From the NCBI RefSeq assembly GCF_958298935.1, contig NC_084939.1:6215501-6279500 (forward strand): a stretch of DNA of 64,000 nucleotides, in the 5' to 3' direction. The position numbers and the translations under genes were made by a program. Positions 22,460 to 34,048 of the stretch are shown piece by piece (position 1 is the first letter of the stretch; each line of letters opens with the position of its first letter). The DNA comes from Phragmites australis (Eukaryota; Streptophyta; Magnoliopsida; Poales; Poaceae). The notes beneath the pieces were generated by a model. That model worked only from the letters and a program-made list of their open reading frames with translations. It was not told where the DNA came from and did not search any database.

Positions 22460-25138
22460 ATGAATGAGATGAGAATGTGGTTCACCCAATATTTTCAGTT
22501 GGACCCTAACATTTATTCTGTTACGGTGCATTGCATGTGGACTCGTACATTAGATCCAGTTTGTTGGGAGTTCAAACTGGTGTATCGGACGAACAAGTGG
22601 TTGAAATGGTTGGAGTGGTGCAAATGTCATAGGGCTGAGTTTAATATATTGGTGCAGGCTTATCCAAGAGAAGTGTACGATAGTAACAGTGCAGTGATAC
22701 TTGTAGAAGAAGAGGATAGGCGAGGGCATGAAGTGTTGAGGGAAGAAGTTGAAAAACGGCATACGGCTGAGGCAGAGGTTGTTGTGCATGGGCATGTGAC
22801 AGAGGTTGAGGGTCAGACTGATGCAGGGGAGAAAATTGAAGAAATTGATGTTGGTCTTGAGAACGTGGATCATAATATGGTACATGAGGAAGAATCTTTA
22901 TTCCAATATACAAATGTGGATGATGATGATGATGATGACAACGACTACTACGATGACGATGATGATGATGTCCTCTAAAACTGTCATCCCAAATCAATGG
23001 AACTTGCATGAGAAAGCGAAGATACAAGTTATGAAAAACCATGATTCCCCTTGAGAGTATGGATCAAGTATAGTTCACCTAAATCAGGTCTTCCCCAATC
23101 GGTCTAAAATGAATGATGCAGTGACATGGTGGACAATGGCATTACATAAGGAGGTATGGGTTGTTGTGTCGACTCCAGAAAAGTATAGTGTGAAGTGTAG
23201 AACTCCTGGTTGCAGCTTTTATGTTCATGCATACAAGCCAAAGCATTCGACCTTTGGGTAGCCTCTAGAGTGGTTGAACATAATTGTAAACTAGAAAATG
23301 TAGGTCGAAAGCACCATAACTTCACTGCTGCACTAGTTGCAAATGAATTATTCATTGAGATTATTCAGAAGCGGGACAAGGAATGCTCTTTCATCCAATG
23401 ATCCATATTACAACAATTCAAATATGAGATTATTTATAAAAAGTCTTGGCGTGCGAAGTAGAAAGCCTTGGAGAAGCGCTGGGTACTTATGAGGCTCCTT
23501 ATTGCAACATTTCTCGCGTCCTTGAAATTATGAAGGAAAGGAACCCTGGAACATACACCACTTTCAAGGAGATTGATTTTGATGGAAACCAGACCAGGAT
23601 TTTCCAACGTACTTTCTTTTCTTTGGGTCAGTGTATTCAGTCATTCAGGCATTGTCGTCCTTTGCTTTGTGTGGATTGCACATTCTTGACTGGAAAGTAC
23701 AAAGGCTAGATTCTCACTGCAATTAGTGTTGATGCGAATAACCAGATACTTCCTTTAGCATTTGCGTTTGTGGAGGGTGAGAGTAGGCTGAGCTGGCTCT
23801 TGTTTTTTAGGCACCTTAAGGCTGGGATTGTTCAGGATCAACCAAATGTTTGCATTATAGATGACCGACATGCTGGGATCTTGTCTGCTATAAATACACT
23901 ACAAGAGGATTCAAGTGAGCCATTTCTATGGCCTGACCTGCAGAACCTGTGGTGTATGCATCACATGGAAGAAATTTCTACAAGAAATTCAAGAACAAGG
24001 TATTGATGGACATGTTTAAGAGGTTGTGCAGTCAAAACCAAAGTCGCAAGTTTGATACTTTGTGGAAGGAATTGGATAAGTGCATAAGGACACATGTCCA
24101 GGAGAGGAATAAGAAGTTGTGTACTGATGATGATATTGTACCGGAGGTACTACTGCCTCTTGGAGCAGGCATTGGCCGTCCTAATGTGAGAAGAAGGTTG
24201 GCAAGAAATATCAAATGTTTCTCACACTGGATTAAGGTAGACCTAGAGGAGAAGTGGTCCTTCCTCTATGACACCGGAGGTGCTATGTACATGTTGTTCA
24301 TAAGTTATTTTTATGTGTAGTATGAACTAGTATGTTCAAAAATTGATAAATATTTGTTTTGATGCATTTTTGTAGGTATGGTGTCATGACTACCAACATA
24401 GCAGAGGTTTACAATTGAGTCATTAGAGGGCTACGTGGACTCCCTCTTGTTGCAATCGTTGAGGGCATATTATACCACATTATCGGATACTACCAAAACA
24501 GACATGTTGATGTTGTTATTCACTGTACAACAATGCATACACCATATGCCAGCCAAATGATGGCACACTTTCAAAAGAAGAACGAGAAGGCAGTAGAACA
24601 CATGGTTTGTAGCATGGGTGTCAATGAGCACCTCTTCGAGATAACCTTGATATCAAAAGAAGGGGTGGGGAGCGATACTAGAATTGTTACTCATGAGGTG
24701 AACTTAGGTCAAGTTTTTCATGAACGGTGCGAATGCACTTGCAATAAATGGAAGCTTTTCCATGTCCCGTGTTCTCATGTGCTAGCTGCATTGTCACAAG
24801 TGGTTGTGAGAACCTCACCATATGTGTCAAAATTTTACTTGAAAGAAAATATGGTGCAGACATGGACAAGGGAGTTCCGTGGATTTAGTGCATATGGTGA
24901 CTTCACAGTTTATGATAGAGATATGCCGATGTATATGGCCCCTACACTGCTGCTTAGACAGTCGCATGGAAAAGGTGGTCAGCCACAAACTAGGCATATT
25001 CACAACGACATGGATGTAGCTAAGGTTGGCAGGCCTATGAGGAGGTGTACTGAGTTTGATGAGTTTGGTCACAAGGCAAAGGATTGCCCACAGTCTAACC
25101 GCGGTGATGTTGGAGCAGGGCCATCTACCGGTGCTTGA
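22460..25138 (+). pseudogene. MULE-1 MURA-type transposase
   Basis: Catalyses cut-and-paste movement of Mutator-like elements. Seen in order: N-terminal part MNEMRMWFTQYFQL (start 22460) with a long acidic region ending in an Asp-rich run (22915-22975); the MuDR-type DNA-binding zinc region (VKCRTPGCSFYVHAYKPK, HNC, about 23195-23290); the catalytic core with LCVDCTFLTGKYKG (23668-23709) and CIIDDRHAGI (about 23850); a SWIM zinc finger CxC..CxH (24728-24778); and a C-terminal knuckle RRCTEFDEFGHKAKDC in which the second Cys is Phe. Stops include TAG at 23707 (MULE-2 has CAG) and TGA at about 24417 (MULE-2 has TGG). Several frames must be joined, so it is inactive. Confidence 0.9.
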
Positions 25139-25409
25139 TGTGGGAGAAGTGTCCGTGGAGGACAAGCAATGCACGGGCCCGGGCAGACCACAAGGGATGT
25201 GCTATATAGGAATTAAGTGTACTATTGATGTTCGTGATGTGAGAACTAAGTTGTATTATTTGTGTATTACTTATGTTCTTGATATAAGAACTATGCGATA
25301 ATTTATGTGTAATAGTTGTGTCCGATATCTGTAGTTTTTAATGTGTTTTTTGCATTGTGCATTATTTGTGTAACATCCTCGGTATAACGTCTGTGTATTA
25401 TTTGCAGCG

Positions 25410-26263
25410 ATGGAGCCACCGTACGAGGTTTTGGACCGTTCTTTGGACCAGTGTCACCACGGCTTCTTATAGACCACACGTGGCGCTATGTCTGTTCCTC
25501 TGTTGACGATGTGTGCGCCTCTGAGGGCTTGTGACTTCACCCCCGGTGGTTTAGCAGGTTGTACAAATAGTTCAATTTCCCTGTAACAATATTTTATTTT
25601 GTATCTTAATTACTCAACTCATGTATTGCATGTTGGACTGTGCGAGACTTCTTCTTCTTGCATGGATGCCGCACGTTCCACGCAGAGCCCCCCATGATCT
25701 TCGCCCGCCTTTGGCCACCAGTTGTACACTAGTCCACAGCCTCCATGCCTTGACCAGGCAGGGGGCTCTGGATGGACCGATCAACAGCTCTATGCTAGTA
25801 CTCAGCCTCAGCGTCCTAACCAGGCAAGAGGCTCTGGTTTTGCCACCCCTGTGTTTACTCCTATGCCTAGTATGTGCCTACTCTTTATTCCACAATGTTT
25901 GATTTATTACGCATTATGTAGTAATACTCACATGTTTTTGCATGATATAATGTAGGTATCATTTTCATGGAGAAGACTACATAGGTTTTTAGGAGTTCAC
26001 CGCACTCCAGCAGGAACCCATTCTGTGACTGTGGAGAAGCCTCTAAAGTGATGAGCCCCTCCCAGTTGTACGGTGCACCTCCACCCACTCAAGCTACGCA
26101 ACAGGAGATGAAAGGCACCTACAATCTCCACCAGTTACCCAGACGTGAGCGCCACGCGCCTAATTGGTACACACCTTCCACGTACGAGCAACCTTGGGAT
26201 GTGGAGGAGGTAGACATTCTAGCATCAGCACGTAGGCAAAAGCGTGCCAGAGGCAGGGTCTAG
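25410..26263 (+). pseudogene. MULE-1 plant mobile domain gene, centre deleted
   Basis: The start (MEPPYEVLDRSLDQCHHGF, 25410) matches the start of the PMD gene of MULE-2 at 43395. After the first exon (about 25560) the body of the PMD domain is missing. The sequence jumps to a low-complexity Pro/Gln/Ser tail (25690-25870) and a basic C-terminus RRERHAPNWYTP...QKRARGRV ending at 26263. An in-frame stop follows codon 20. Identified through MULE-2, where the PMD body survives. Non-functional. Confidence 0.6.
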
Positions 26264-26757
26264 GGTAGGGGTGGGGTAGGGGCCAGGAGTAGTCTGTGTT
26301 GCATTTATGCTTAATAAAAGTAATTTGTTTGACTGTACATTTCATTAGTTCGGACTGTTCATGCATGATGAACAATGGACCCCTCCATGTATGTGGAAGC
26401 ACTCGCGTGTGTGACCTTATCCCTTCCGCTTTCGACATCCTTGACCCTATCATTCAGAATATGCATGCAAGTGATGCGCCATGCCTCTTTCGCTCTCTGT
26501 CGGTAGGATTCCCTGACACCCACCCTACCATCACAATAACTCTTCCTCATACACAGCTATTGGCATTACTCCCTCCTTGTATCATTGATCTCTAAAATAG
26601 GCCATGAGCATGTACTCTATATAAGGGTTACCCAAGGACGAATACGCTCCAATGCATGCTAACCAACTACTACATCTCCAACACAATCCCATCATTAGCT
26701 TCTGGGTCCGAGTCCGATAAGGGTAAGGGCAACACGAGCCATTACGAATTATGACGT

Positions 26758-27312
26758 GACATCCTTGACAGATGCAAGCATGAGGACAAAGAGCGAAAGA
26801 GAAATGAAGAAACAGAGCAGAAGAAGAGGGAGCATGAGTTAGAGATAGAAGCGTACAAGGCACGCATGCCACGGTGTGACTGCGGTATAATAGCAGGCCA
26901 AAAGCTGTTCCCTCTTACCACGATTGCTTGGTACTGCTGTGGGGTAAGTGTACTTGACATCCTACCGTGGTACAAAATTCATCTAATTCAGCTATTTTTC
27001 CTCCAACAGTACAAGAAGCCTAGGTGCATGTACGAATGATACGCGAACAAAGAAGAGTATGCGAATATTAACTATGGCTACAAAGAGGCTAAGGCAATGC
27101 GGCGTGCGGATGTTGAAAGACCGAAGATGAGGCTACAAAAAGTCAATGAAGAGTGGTGGGATAAATACCTCACTACGTGCAGTAGCATGAAGGTTCCTCC
27201 AAAATACATGTGTCGGGGCCTGTGGCATGAGAAATGGTACAAGGGTACGTGTGCAACAAGCCCTACTCCCAAGGATGCAACTTTCAGAGATCCGATGGGA
27301 GTATCTGGATGA
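26758..27312 (+). pseudogene. MULE-1 GRF-like zinc finger gene, first copy
   Basis: One frame reads a charged coiled-coil-like stretch (ILDRCKHEDKERKRNEETEQ...) into MPRCDCG...WYCCG, then a clean donor (GTAAGTG at 26943) and, after an intron, acceptor CAACAG at about 27009. The second exon continues YKKPRCMYE, has a TGA, and ends with WWDKYLTTCSSMKVPPKYMCRGLWHEKWY and a stop at 27310-27312. The spacing CxCG...CCG...PRCMYE resembles the GRF zinc finger (CxCG, C, CxFxxW). The N-terminal exon boundary is uncertain. The stop in the second exon breaks it. Confidence 0.5.
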
Positions 27313-27887
27313 AAGCCTCTATCCTTTCCACCAACCCAGTAGATGATTTCTTACCCCTAGCAATTTATCTTCTCATAAGGTATGCTTCATTTAGCGATAG
27401 GGTACTACATGCCATTATAACTTGTCATAGATTGTGTAGAAATATGGTATGAGTCGGTGCATATTGTCTTATGTACCGTAGCCATAGGCAGGCAACAAAT
27501 GCTTATGATGAGGCCTATATATGATGTACTTTACTTTTCATCAATGAAATGGCCAGAATTTACCATTTCACCAATACACTTTTTCTATGCACAATGCTCT
27601 CATAGGATTCTCTGCCTTCCATGCAGACGCAATAATAACTCTTTTGCAGAATGAGATGACCACACAAAGCAACAGCTTTCATAGAGAATCTATATCAATC
27701 ATCAATGACACAACTTTTCTAGCTTTCACAAGAAATTCCTGCTCATTTGTCATTGCACACAGCTTTTCCGTTCTACAGCTCTGAGCCATGCTCATGCACT
27801 CAATTCATACACCAACCCCTAGCGATCATAAATAACCCCACACTGAACCATGGATAGACCACTTCTTTCTTATCTCTCTCAACTGCA

Positions 27888-28451
27888 ATGTCTTCATCAG
27901 CTCCGCTAAGCCCACCCAAGAAGCAATTGGGGACTTCCATCCCCCAAGGGGTCGAACAGCTGATGTGCTTCTGTGGCGATCCTTGTAGGCTTCATGAGTC
28001 CCAGAACATCTCTTACACCTATGGCAGATGCTTCTTCATGTGTGCCAACTACGACCCGCCTCGATATGGACTGTATGAATACTCACCGGTATAGCGACAT
28101 AGATCACTCTGATGCTACTTTCCATATGATTTTTTGCACTTTATTACTAATCTTCTCTCTTCTTTCATTTGTCCAATCTCCTCCACCTATATGTGACTTC
28201 ATGGAATGGCTGGATATGGAGTAAAATGAGCACCAAAAGCACTGGGTCGAAATGAACATACAGTGGAGGAGGCAAGCTTATGAACACCAGGAGTACGAGG
28301 AACAACAGGAGGAACTATGCCTCAAGCAGCAAAAGGAGGAGCGCATAAGGAAGACGCGTAGGACCGCCTCGTTGCTGAAGCACATGAGGCAGAGTGAGAA
28401 ATGAAGCTAGAGAGAGCCCGTTGTGCTAAGGTGGCAATCCTTGACGCCTAG
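27888..28451 (+). pseudogene. MULE-1 GRF zinc finger gene, second copy
   Basis: Begins MSSSAPLSPPKKQLG at 27888 and reads CFCGDPCRLHES, GRCFFMCANYDPP, then, after an intron-like AT-rich gap, PPICDFMEWLDMEE (about 28184-28225), which together make a GRF zinc finger (nucleic-acid binding in other proteins). A Glu/Gln/Arg-rich coiled coil follows (NIQWRRQAYEHQEYEEQQEE...), with stops near 28400 and 28449. The homologous gene in MULE-2 is on the minus strand at 38990-41073. Function in transposition is unknown. Confidence 0.6.
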
Positions 28452-28879
28452 AGTAAGGGCAAATATCCTATGTGCACTCAGTAGAGCATCTATAGTAATT
28501 TGGGCTATTTTTATTCCCTAAGGTATGTTAGGTTTAGCATTGATACGCTACTCGGTTAGTATTTAGGCGTACCGTACATGCCAACGTTTGTTTTCATCAT
28601 CTCTGTTTGATTAGGGTCTATTAGCGGTATGATGAAAACCGCTACGTCCTATGTAATGTTTATCAGCATATGTAATGTTTATCAGCTACGTCCCATTATC
28701 GGACAAGTGATTCTATGATTTTTTTTTTTCCATATTCCCATTCTGTATATGAAATAAATTGAATCGCAAAATAAAAAAGTGACATAATATTTTCACGCTA
28801 ATATCTTTCTGGCGATACAAATAAATTTTTCACTGAATAGTTTTTGCATGCATTTTTTGATTTTTTTTTTTACAACAAA

Positions 28880-29227
28880 TAAGTTAATTCGCTGAATGCA
28901 AAAGCAAAATATTTTTTTTGCCCTAGAACTATTTCGGCCATGCAAATCATATTTTCGCGTAGTCAGAACTCGAAAAGAATATTTTTGTGTGCTTAGGATG
29001 TGAAAAAAAAATCATACAAACACGACGCGAAAACTCTATTTTTGAGCTTTGAGTATGCGAAAATATGTTTTCACGAGATCGAAACTCGAAAAAGATTTTT
29101 CAAGCCTCAGAACATGAAATACACGAAAACCCCTTTGTCGCAAGACCAGGACTTGAATATGTATTATTTTTATAGTTTTCATTATATTTTTGAAATTTAC
29201 GTATAAAATACTAATATTAAAATAATC
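28880..29227 (+). repeat. MULE-1 right TIR and subterminal repeats
   Basis: 29105-29227 is the inverted counterpart of the left TIR. Inside it, units with TTTTCGCG and CGAAAA pairs repeat from about 28935 to 29130. Confidence 0.75.
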
Positions 29228-29236
29228 TAGAGACGA

Positions 29237-30067
29237 TGGCAAACGTGGGAGCATGCAGGCGCGCGGGAACCCAGCATTTGAACTCCGAACTCCCAACCAT
29301 TTGAAGAGCTACCAGCGAAGCATCCCATATACCGATATCAAGCCAAGGATTGGGCTGTGTAATAGTGCAGTCAAGTAAGAGTGGAGTGCGACCATGGACC
29401 ATCTCTGGCTTTGGGTGTGCCGATCCCCTCGCCGGCTCGACACCAACCCTCTTTTGTCCCCGTGCTCATCTGTTTTGATGTATTGTAACCTCATGACTCT
29501 GCTTCTCCCTTGCCCCTCTGTTCCCCGGTGGCATGCCACTCCTGCGCTAATTTAACCTGCCCACGGGATTCCCGTTGTAAGAGAGTTATAGGACTTGTAT
29601 ATTTTGATGATTAATATCAATATAGTTAATAGGACTAATATAGTTTATTAGTGTAAAAATATTTAATTTTATAGATTCTATATGATGTACTTGGAGGCAT
29701 CAAACACCTTAAATGATTTAATATCAAGGTCAAAGTAGAGTTTCACGGACATATCAGGACCTATTGCTAGACAAGTGGTTCCGGAGTTAAGAGTATTACT
29801 TGTATAGATATGTTTATTATATTTGGTTGTACTATAAATAGAGATTTAGATTTAGTAGCTTGATCTGGTGTCTTTTGGTCATATTACAAAGAAAGAAAGA
29901 AATTATAGAAGGAAAGGAAATAGATAAGAAAATGAAAAAAGTAAATTAAAATGAAAGAGAAAACATAGTAAACAAAGAGTGAATAGAATTAGTGTTCAAG
30001 GCCTCTTGTATGTGGGCCAAGGGGTTGAACAAGAAAGGAACAAGGCAACTACGAATGGGCCAACACT
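29237..30067. other. Intergenic stretch, no gene seen
   Basis: Host or old repeat sequence between MULE-1 and the foldback element. No frame with coding character, no repeat structure recognised. 29560 onward is AT-rich. Confidence 0.4.
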
Positions 30068-30076
30068 CCAAATAAA

Positions 30077-30977
30077 GGAGTTTTTTTATTTTTATATTTT
30101 GTAACTTAAAATATTAAATAAATAGATTCCTGTAGAAAGATTAGCCAGTCGGATAAACAGTATTTGTCAAAATTACTGTTCATGACTCGTAGAATTTAAA
30201 CTTAAATTCTCCAAAAAAGATTACTTTTATAAAGTCTAACAATTGTTAGGGTCTCAAATAAATTTTTAAAAGTCTGAAAAAAATAACTAATATTCTTATT
30301 ATATGATGGACTAATTTCTAAAATTATTTTCAGCCATAGGTTATATGGTGAAAAAGTGAGTTTCTTTATAATACTCTATTTATATGTATTTTTATCATTT
30401 CATGTGATATTAATCTTTTAATTCAATTTGAATTCAAAGAAAATTCAAACATATACAAAATTTAGACATTTGAAATATATCAATTGTAAATATTTTTTAT
30501 GTATAGGATGGAAATATTTTTTTATAGGATGGAAATACTTTTACAAAATTTCATGTGATATTGTTTTCACCATATAAACTATGGCTGCAAATAATTTTAG
30601 AAATTAGTTCATCATATAAAAAGAATATTAGTGAATTTTTCATATTTTTGAAAATTTATTTGAGACCCTAATAATTGTTAGGATTTATAAAGGTAGTCTT
30701 TTTTTGAGAATTTCAATTTAAATTCTACGTATGTTTTTTGAATTAATCTAATTAAAATGGGTTGCATATTGATTATGAAACATATATAAAAAATTATAGA
30801 AATTTTAGAGCAACAGAAAACTACTATCTTGAACAGGACATGCGGGAGACGAAACTAGGGTCGTGAACAGTAATTTCGACGAATACTGTTCATCCGATTG
30901 AGAGGGGTAGGCATTTATTTATCAGGAGTCTATTTATTTAATATTTTATATTTGAAAATATAAAAATAAAAAAAACA
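30077..30977. mobile_element. Foldback MULE-type MITE with long inverted arms
   Basis: About 900 bp. The ends match as inverted repeats: left GGAGTTTTTTTATTTTTATA, right (reversed) GTGTTTTTTTTATTTTTATA, continuing through AAATATTAAATAAATAGA. A second long arm pair, about 170 bp, lies at 30185-30355 and 30570-30740. Flanking CCAAATAAA (30068-30076) and CCAAATAAG (30978-30986) fit a 9-bp duplication with one mismatch. No coding capacity. The right arm has about 130 extra bases between the outer and inner arm segments. Its first ten bases equal the left end of MULE-2, suggesting mobilisation by a related transposase. Confidence 0.75.
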
Positions 30978-31339
30978 CCAAATAAGAAAAGAAGGTATCG
31001 GCCTGTGTGTGCGATACGGAGAGCGGTCGTGGTGGGGCCGAGATGATCGATGGGGAGATGGGCCTCATCGAGCAGCCGACCGGCCCACGGAGGAGATTCT
31101 AAGCACACCCAAGGAGCATGTCGGAATTTCCGGATTTCTCGGGCCCACGTTTCCGGCTTCCGGTTCGGATGATGTTTGAGATTCATGCTGAGACGATCCG
31201 ACGACTGAGATGAGACTCGAAAGCGAGGACGGGCGTGTTGCTTCGCGGGTTCCCTATACCGCAAAAACCACCGAGAGCCACCCTTCTTTCCCTATCCTGA
31301 CCAACACCGCCGCCACGCACAAACCTCAAGCTCCGGTGA

Positions 31340-31556
31340 GCCTCTGGCCGATTCCACTCTCATGGCGCATCTCCAAGATCCGGTTGAAGAGCTCCCCTCC
31401 GGTGCAAAAGCTCCATGGCGAGGTGCAGGGACTGCTTGTCCTCGTGGGCACCTCAACGTCTTCCTTGGTGGATAGCTTCCGCTTTTTGGCGATGGTCTTC
31501 CACTCGAACCACTGCCCAGTGGCCTTGTGCTTACACAAGCTGGTGACCGGCACAGG
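31340..31556 (-). pseudogene. Calcium-dependent protein kinase gene fragment
   Basis: Minus-strand reading VTSLCKHKATGQWF, KTIAKKRKLSTKEDVE, then in another frame GAHEDKQSLHLAMEL, then CTGGELFNRIL. These match in order the N-lobe of plant CDPKs (glycine-loop end, ATP-binding Lys region, alpha-C start, hinge). The segment between the EDVE helix and the EDK strand (about 20 residues) is deleted, there is a one-base shift at MEL, and nothing of the C-lobe or the EF hands is nearby. It is an isolated broken exon piece, probably carried here by a transposon. Its GC content is well above the flanks. Confidence 0.7.
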
Positions 31557-31839
31557 AAAGCGCCGAGACGGTGACGCGCCGACCTTGAGGCACGTGACGC
31601 CGGTGTGGAGACCAATCGAGGGGGTGGCGGGGTTTCTGGGGCCACACCGCCATGCCTTCTCCTTGTCTTTGATTTGGGCAGAGGTTCATGATGAACAAGG
31701 AGACAGGGAGAGAGACTAGAGGAAGTATGAGATGGCATTTTGCATTTGACATGTAGGACTTGCTGCCACATGTAAGCTATGTAGGATAAAACAATGATCA
31801 AAATTATATAGCGGAAGAATATTCTAAGAAACAAAGTTA

Positions 31840-33150
31840 AAATATGTATTGATTTATGTGTGATAAGTGGTTGATAAGGTTATCGATTTGTTTGTCGTGT
31901 TTCGGATTGCTTCAGCTTGGTTCGTTTGAAGTTCAGTTTTGTCTAAAGTTTGAAAGTTCAGTCTAGAATTCGGAACATCTGATCTAATCAGAATCCGGAA
32001 CTTTTGGTCCTAAACGGGAGCGAAAGAGACTTGTTGGCGGTCGAGATCGTAAGATGGAGTACGCGTATCGATATCAGGATGCTTCCTTGAGATCAAGCAG
32101 GTGGTAGTGAGTCACGTTTTGAGAAGTGTGCAAGGGGTTTCACGATTTTATCTAAAAACCGTGGGAAGGATGGAAGTGCATGTGACATCATTGCAAAGCT
32201 TGCTTCGAGGTGAAGCTAAGTTATGAAGACGCTGCAGTCGTCCAATAGATAGAGGAGAAAATAGACCAAAATACTCTCAGTGTTAAGTAAGAGTGTACTA
32301 TAAGAGAGGTATTTTATGAACAAGCTAGAAAACTTAAGGGCCAATGAACCTAGGCTATAAATAAAGATGGAGGGCTAGTTGAGCCCTTAAAATCAACCAC
32401 TTGAGCCTCTTAAATCATTCATATGAGAGCTTTGTGCTAATATTTTAGAGGAGAGAAAGATAAGTGGTTAACTTATGTATTAGGTTAGAGTTTTGTAAGC
32501 GAAAATCTTTATAATCCGTCTAAAATAGGGTTAGTCTATGTAAGCAATGAAATTTATGTTTACTCTTGTTCTTGAATTGAACTCCATCTAGTTTCACTCT
32601 ATTGGTTCTCTTACGAGTTTGCAAGTTTTTCGTCATTCGGTTGCTATTTTTGTTTTCATGCTTAAGCTAAAATTTCTCATCTTTTTGGAGTGGTTCTTCT
32701 CATTGCTAGAGGCATAAAATTCACATACAATCATACACAATTGGGTATTGAATTCCCTAGTCTCCTATCTATGAACTTGGAGACTATCTTCACTCGGTGT
32801 TCATCTTTTTGATATTCGGGTGTTTCTTCTCAAGATCTAAGCCTTATGTGGGGATGAGTCATGGATTGATATGCTGTAAAATCTAGTGTTCGATTCCAAT
32901 CATGAGACTCACCATTGATTGGATTTTTAAGTTTGGATTTTGAATTTATGAATCATTGTATTGTTCAACTAGGAACTTCCGGTTCAACTTGGAACTTCCG
33001 ATAGGTTGAAACTTTTGGGTTCTTCTGTTTCCGCTTTGTTATCTATTTTTAGGGTCCGTTAGGTGACAAAATAGGAGAAGGACATTTGTTTCGAAAGAAA
33101 TTATTGAGGCGCCTATTTACCCCCCTCTAGTCGTCGTTCTCGATGCTACA
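31840..33150 (+). repeat. Copia-type 5' LTR (left end uncertain)
   Basis: Ends at 33150 directly before a primer binding site and a copia gag. It aligns by eye to the outer solo LTR at 59880-60850: shared blocks include AAAACCGTGG, AAGCTAAGT, AGAAAACTTAAGGG, the TATA-like CTATAAATA near 32352, and the terminal pyrimidine-rich CACC(CC)CTCTA. The start was not identified; 31840 is only where similarity and AT-rich composition begin. Imperfect CCGGAA motifs occur at about 31990 and 32980. Confidence 0.65.
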
Positions 33151-33151
33151 A

Positions 33152-33163
33152 TTGGTATTAGAG
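33152..33163 (+). promoter_or_regulatory. Copia primer binding site (one base altered)
   Basis: TTGGTATTAGAGTC follows the LTR; it matches the initiator tRNA-Met complement TGGTATCAGAGC except C to T in the middle and C to T near the end. Confidence 0.75.
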
Positions 33164-33214
33164 TCGGATTGATCACCTATTAACCTTAACTGGCTTTGTG
33201 ATCTGTAGGCGATA

Positions 33215-34048
33215 ATGGAGAGAAGTGGGAAAATCCTGCTGTTTGATGGCTGTGATTTTTTGTACTGCAAGTGCGCATTGAGGCTTATCTTCTAAGCCAA
33301 GGAAGTGCAATATGGGAAATAGTTGATTTTAACTATGAGATTTCTGCTACTCGCACGACTCATGTTCAAATTGAACATTATGAGGCCAACAATAAGGTCA
33401 GGAATATTTTATTTACAAGTTCGAGTCCGAATGAGTTTGACAGAGTTCAGCACATCCATACTGCTCGTGAGATTTGGACTACCCTTAGTGTTTTGCATGA
33501 GGGTACCAACGAAATCAAGGATAGACGTCGGAGCACATATAACCAAGAATATCAAATGTTTGTGTAAGGGCTCAGTGAATCCTTGGATGTTATGTTTGCT
33601 AGATTTGATGAAACTATTAGCAACGTTAGATCCACTGATGTATTACCCTATTCTAACCATGAGAGAGCGATAAAACTTCTCTATGCTCTTGACCGTAGCA
33701 TGTGGAAATTTAAGATCTCGATCATTGAAGAGTCATCTAGTTATGACACATTGACTTGTGATGAATTCTTCAGCAAGCTCAAGTCCACCGATGGTTTCGA
33801 AAACCTCATATCTCATAACATAGCGTTGGTTTCTATACCTAGTGGTGGCAATCGGGCTGAAGCTAGCTTTCTTGTGGTAACACTTCACTGAGTGAATTTG
33901 CTTTGTCTTCCTTGATCTCTATCATAGAGGAGCAAGTGGATGTGCTTGATGATGAGGATCTTGCACTGATTGTGAAGAAGTTTACCTGCTTCTACAACAA
34001 CCACCCAGACCGGAGAAGGGGTGGTTCTTAGGCCTTCTTTGAGTATGG
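33215..34048 (+). pseudogene. Copia Gag, truncated at the zinc knuckle
   Basis: Ty1/copia capsid protein of the UBN2 gag family. Starts at ATG 33215 (MERSGKILLFDG), shifts frame near 33268, then reads VRIEAYLLSQGSAIWEIVDF, ...AREIWTTLSVLHEG..., LDVMFARFDETISNVRS, and ...DTLTCDEFFSKLKS. A stop at about 33565 and later frameshifts break it. The sequence ends in GRRRGGS, stop, AFFEYG, which is where copia Gag proteins enter the CCHC knuckle; at 34049 an unrelated LTR begins. Protease, integrase and RT are absent. Confidence 0.8.

Larger units (their letters stand above)
20793..29227 (+). mobile_element. MULE-1, Mutator-like element with PMD and GRF genes
   Basis: About 8.4 kb bounded by terminal inverted repeats. 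Both ends carry TATACGTAAATTTCAAAAAT and continue to a shared AAAGGGGTTTTCG stretch about 110 bp in. Gene order on the plus strand: MURA-type transposase, a PMD gene remnant, and two GRF zinc-finger gene remnants. MULE-2 (38531-47896) is a relative in the opposite orientation with the same gene order. All MULE-1 genes are damaged by stops, and the PMD gene has lost its central part. The boundaries rest on TIR alignment and an imperfect 9-bp duplication, so they may shift by a few bases. Confidence 0.88.

Noticed and set aside
31210..31719. 169-codon plus-strand frame
   Set aside because: Antisense to the CDPK fragment; open only because of the high GC content.
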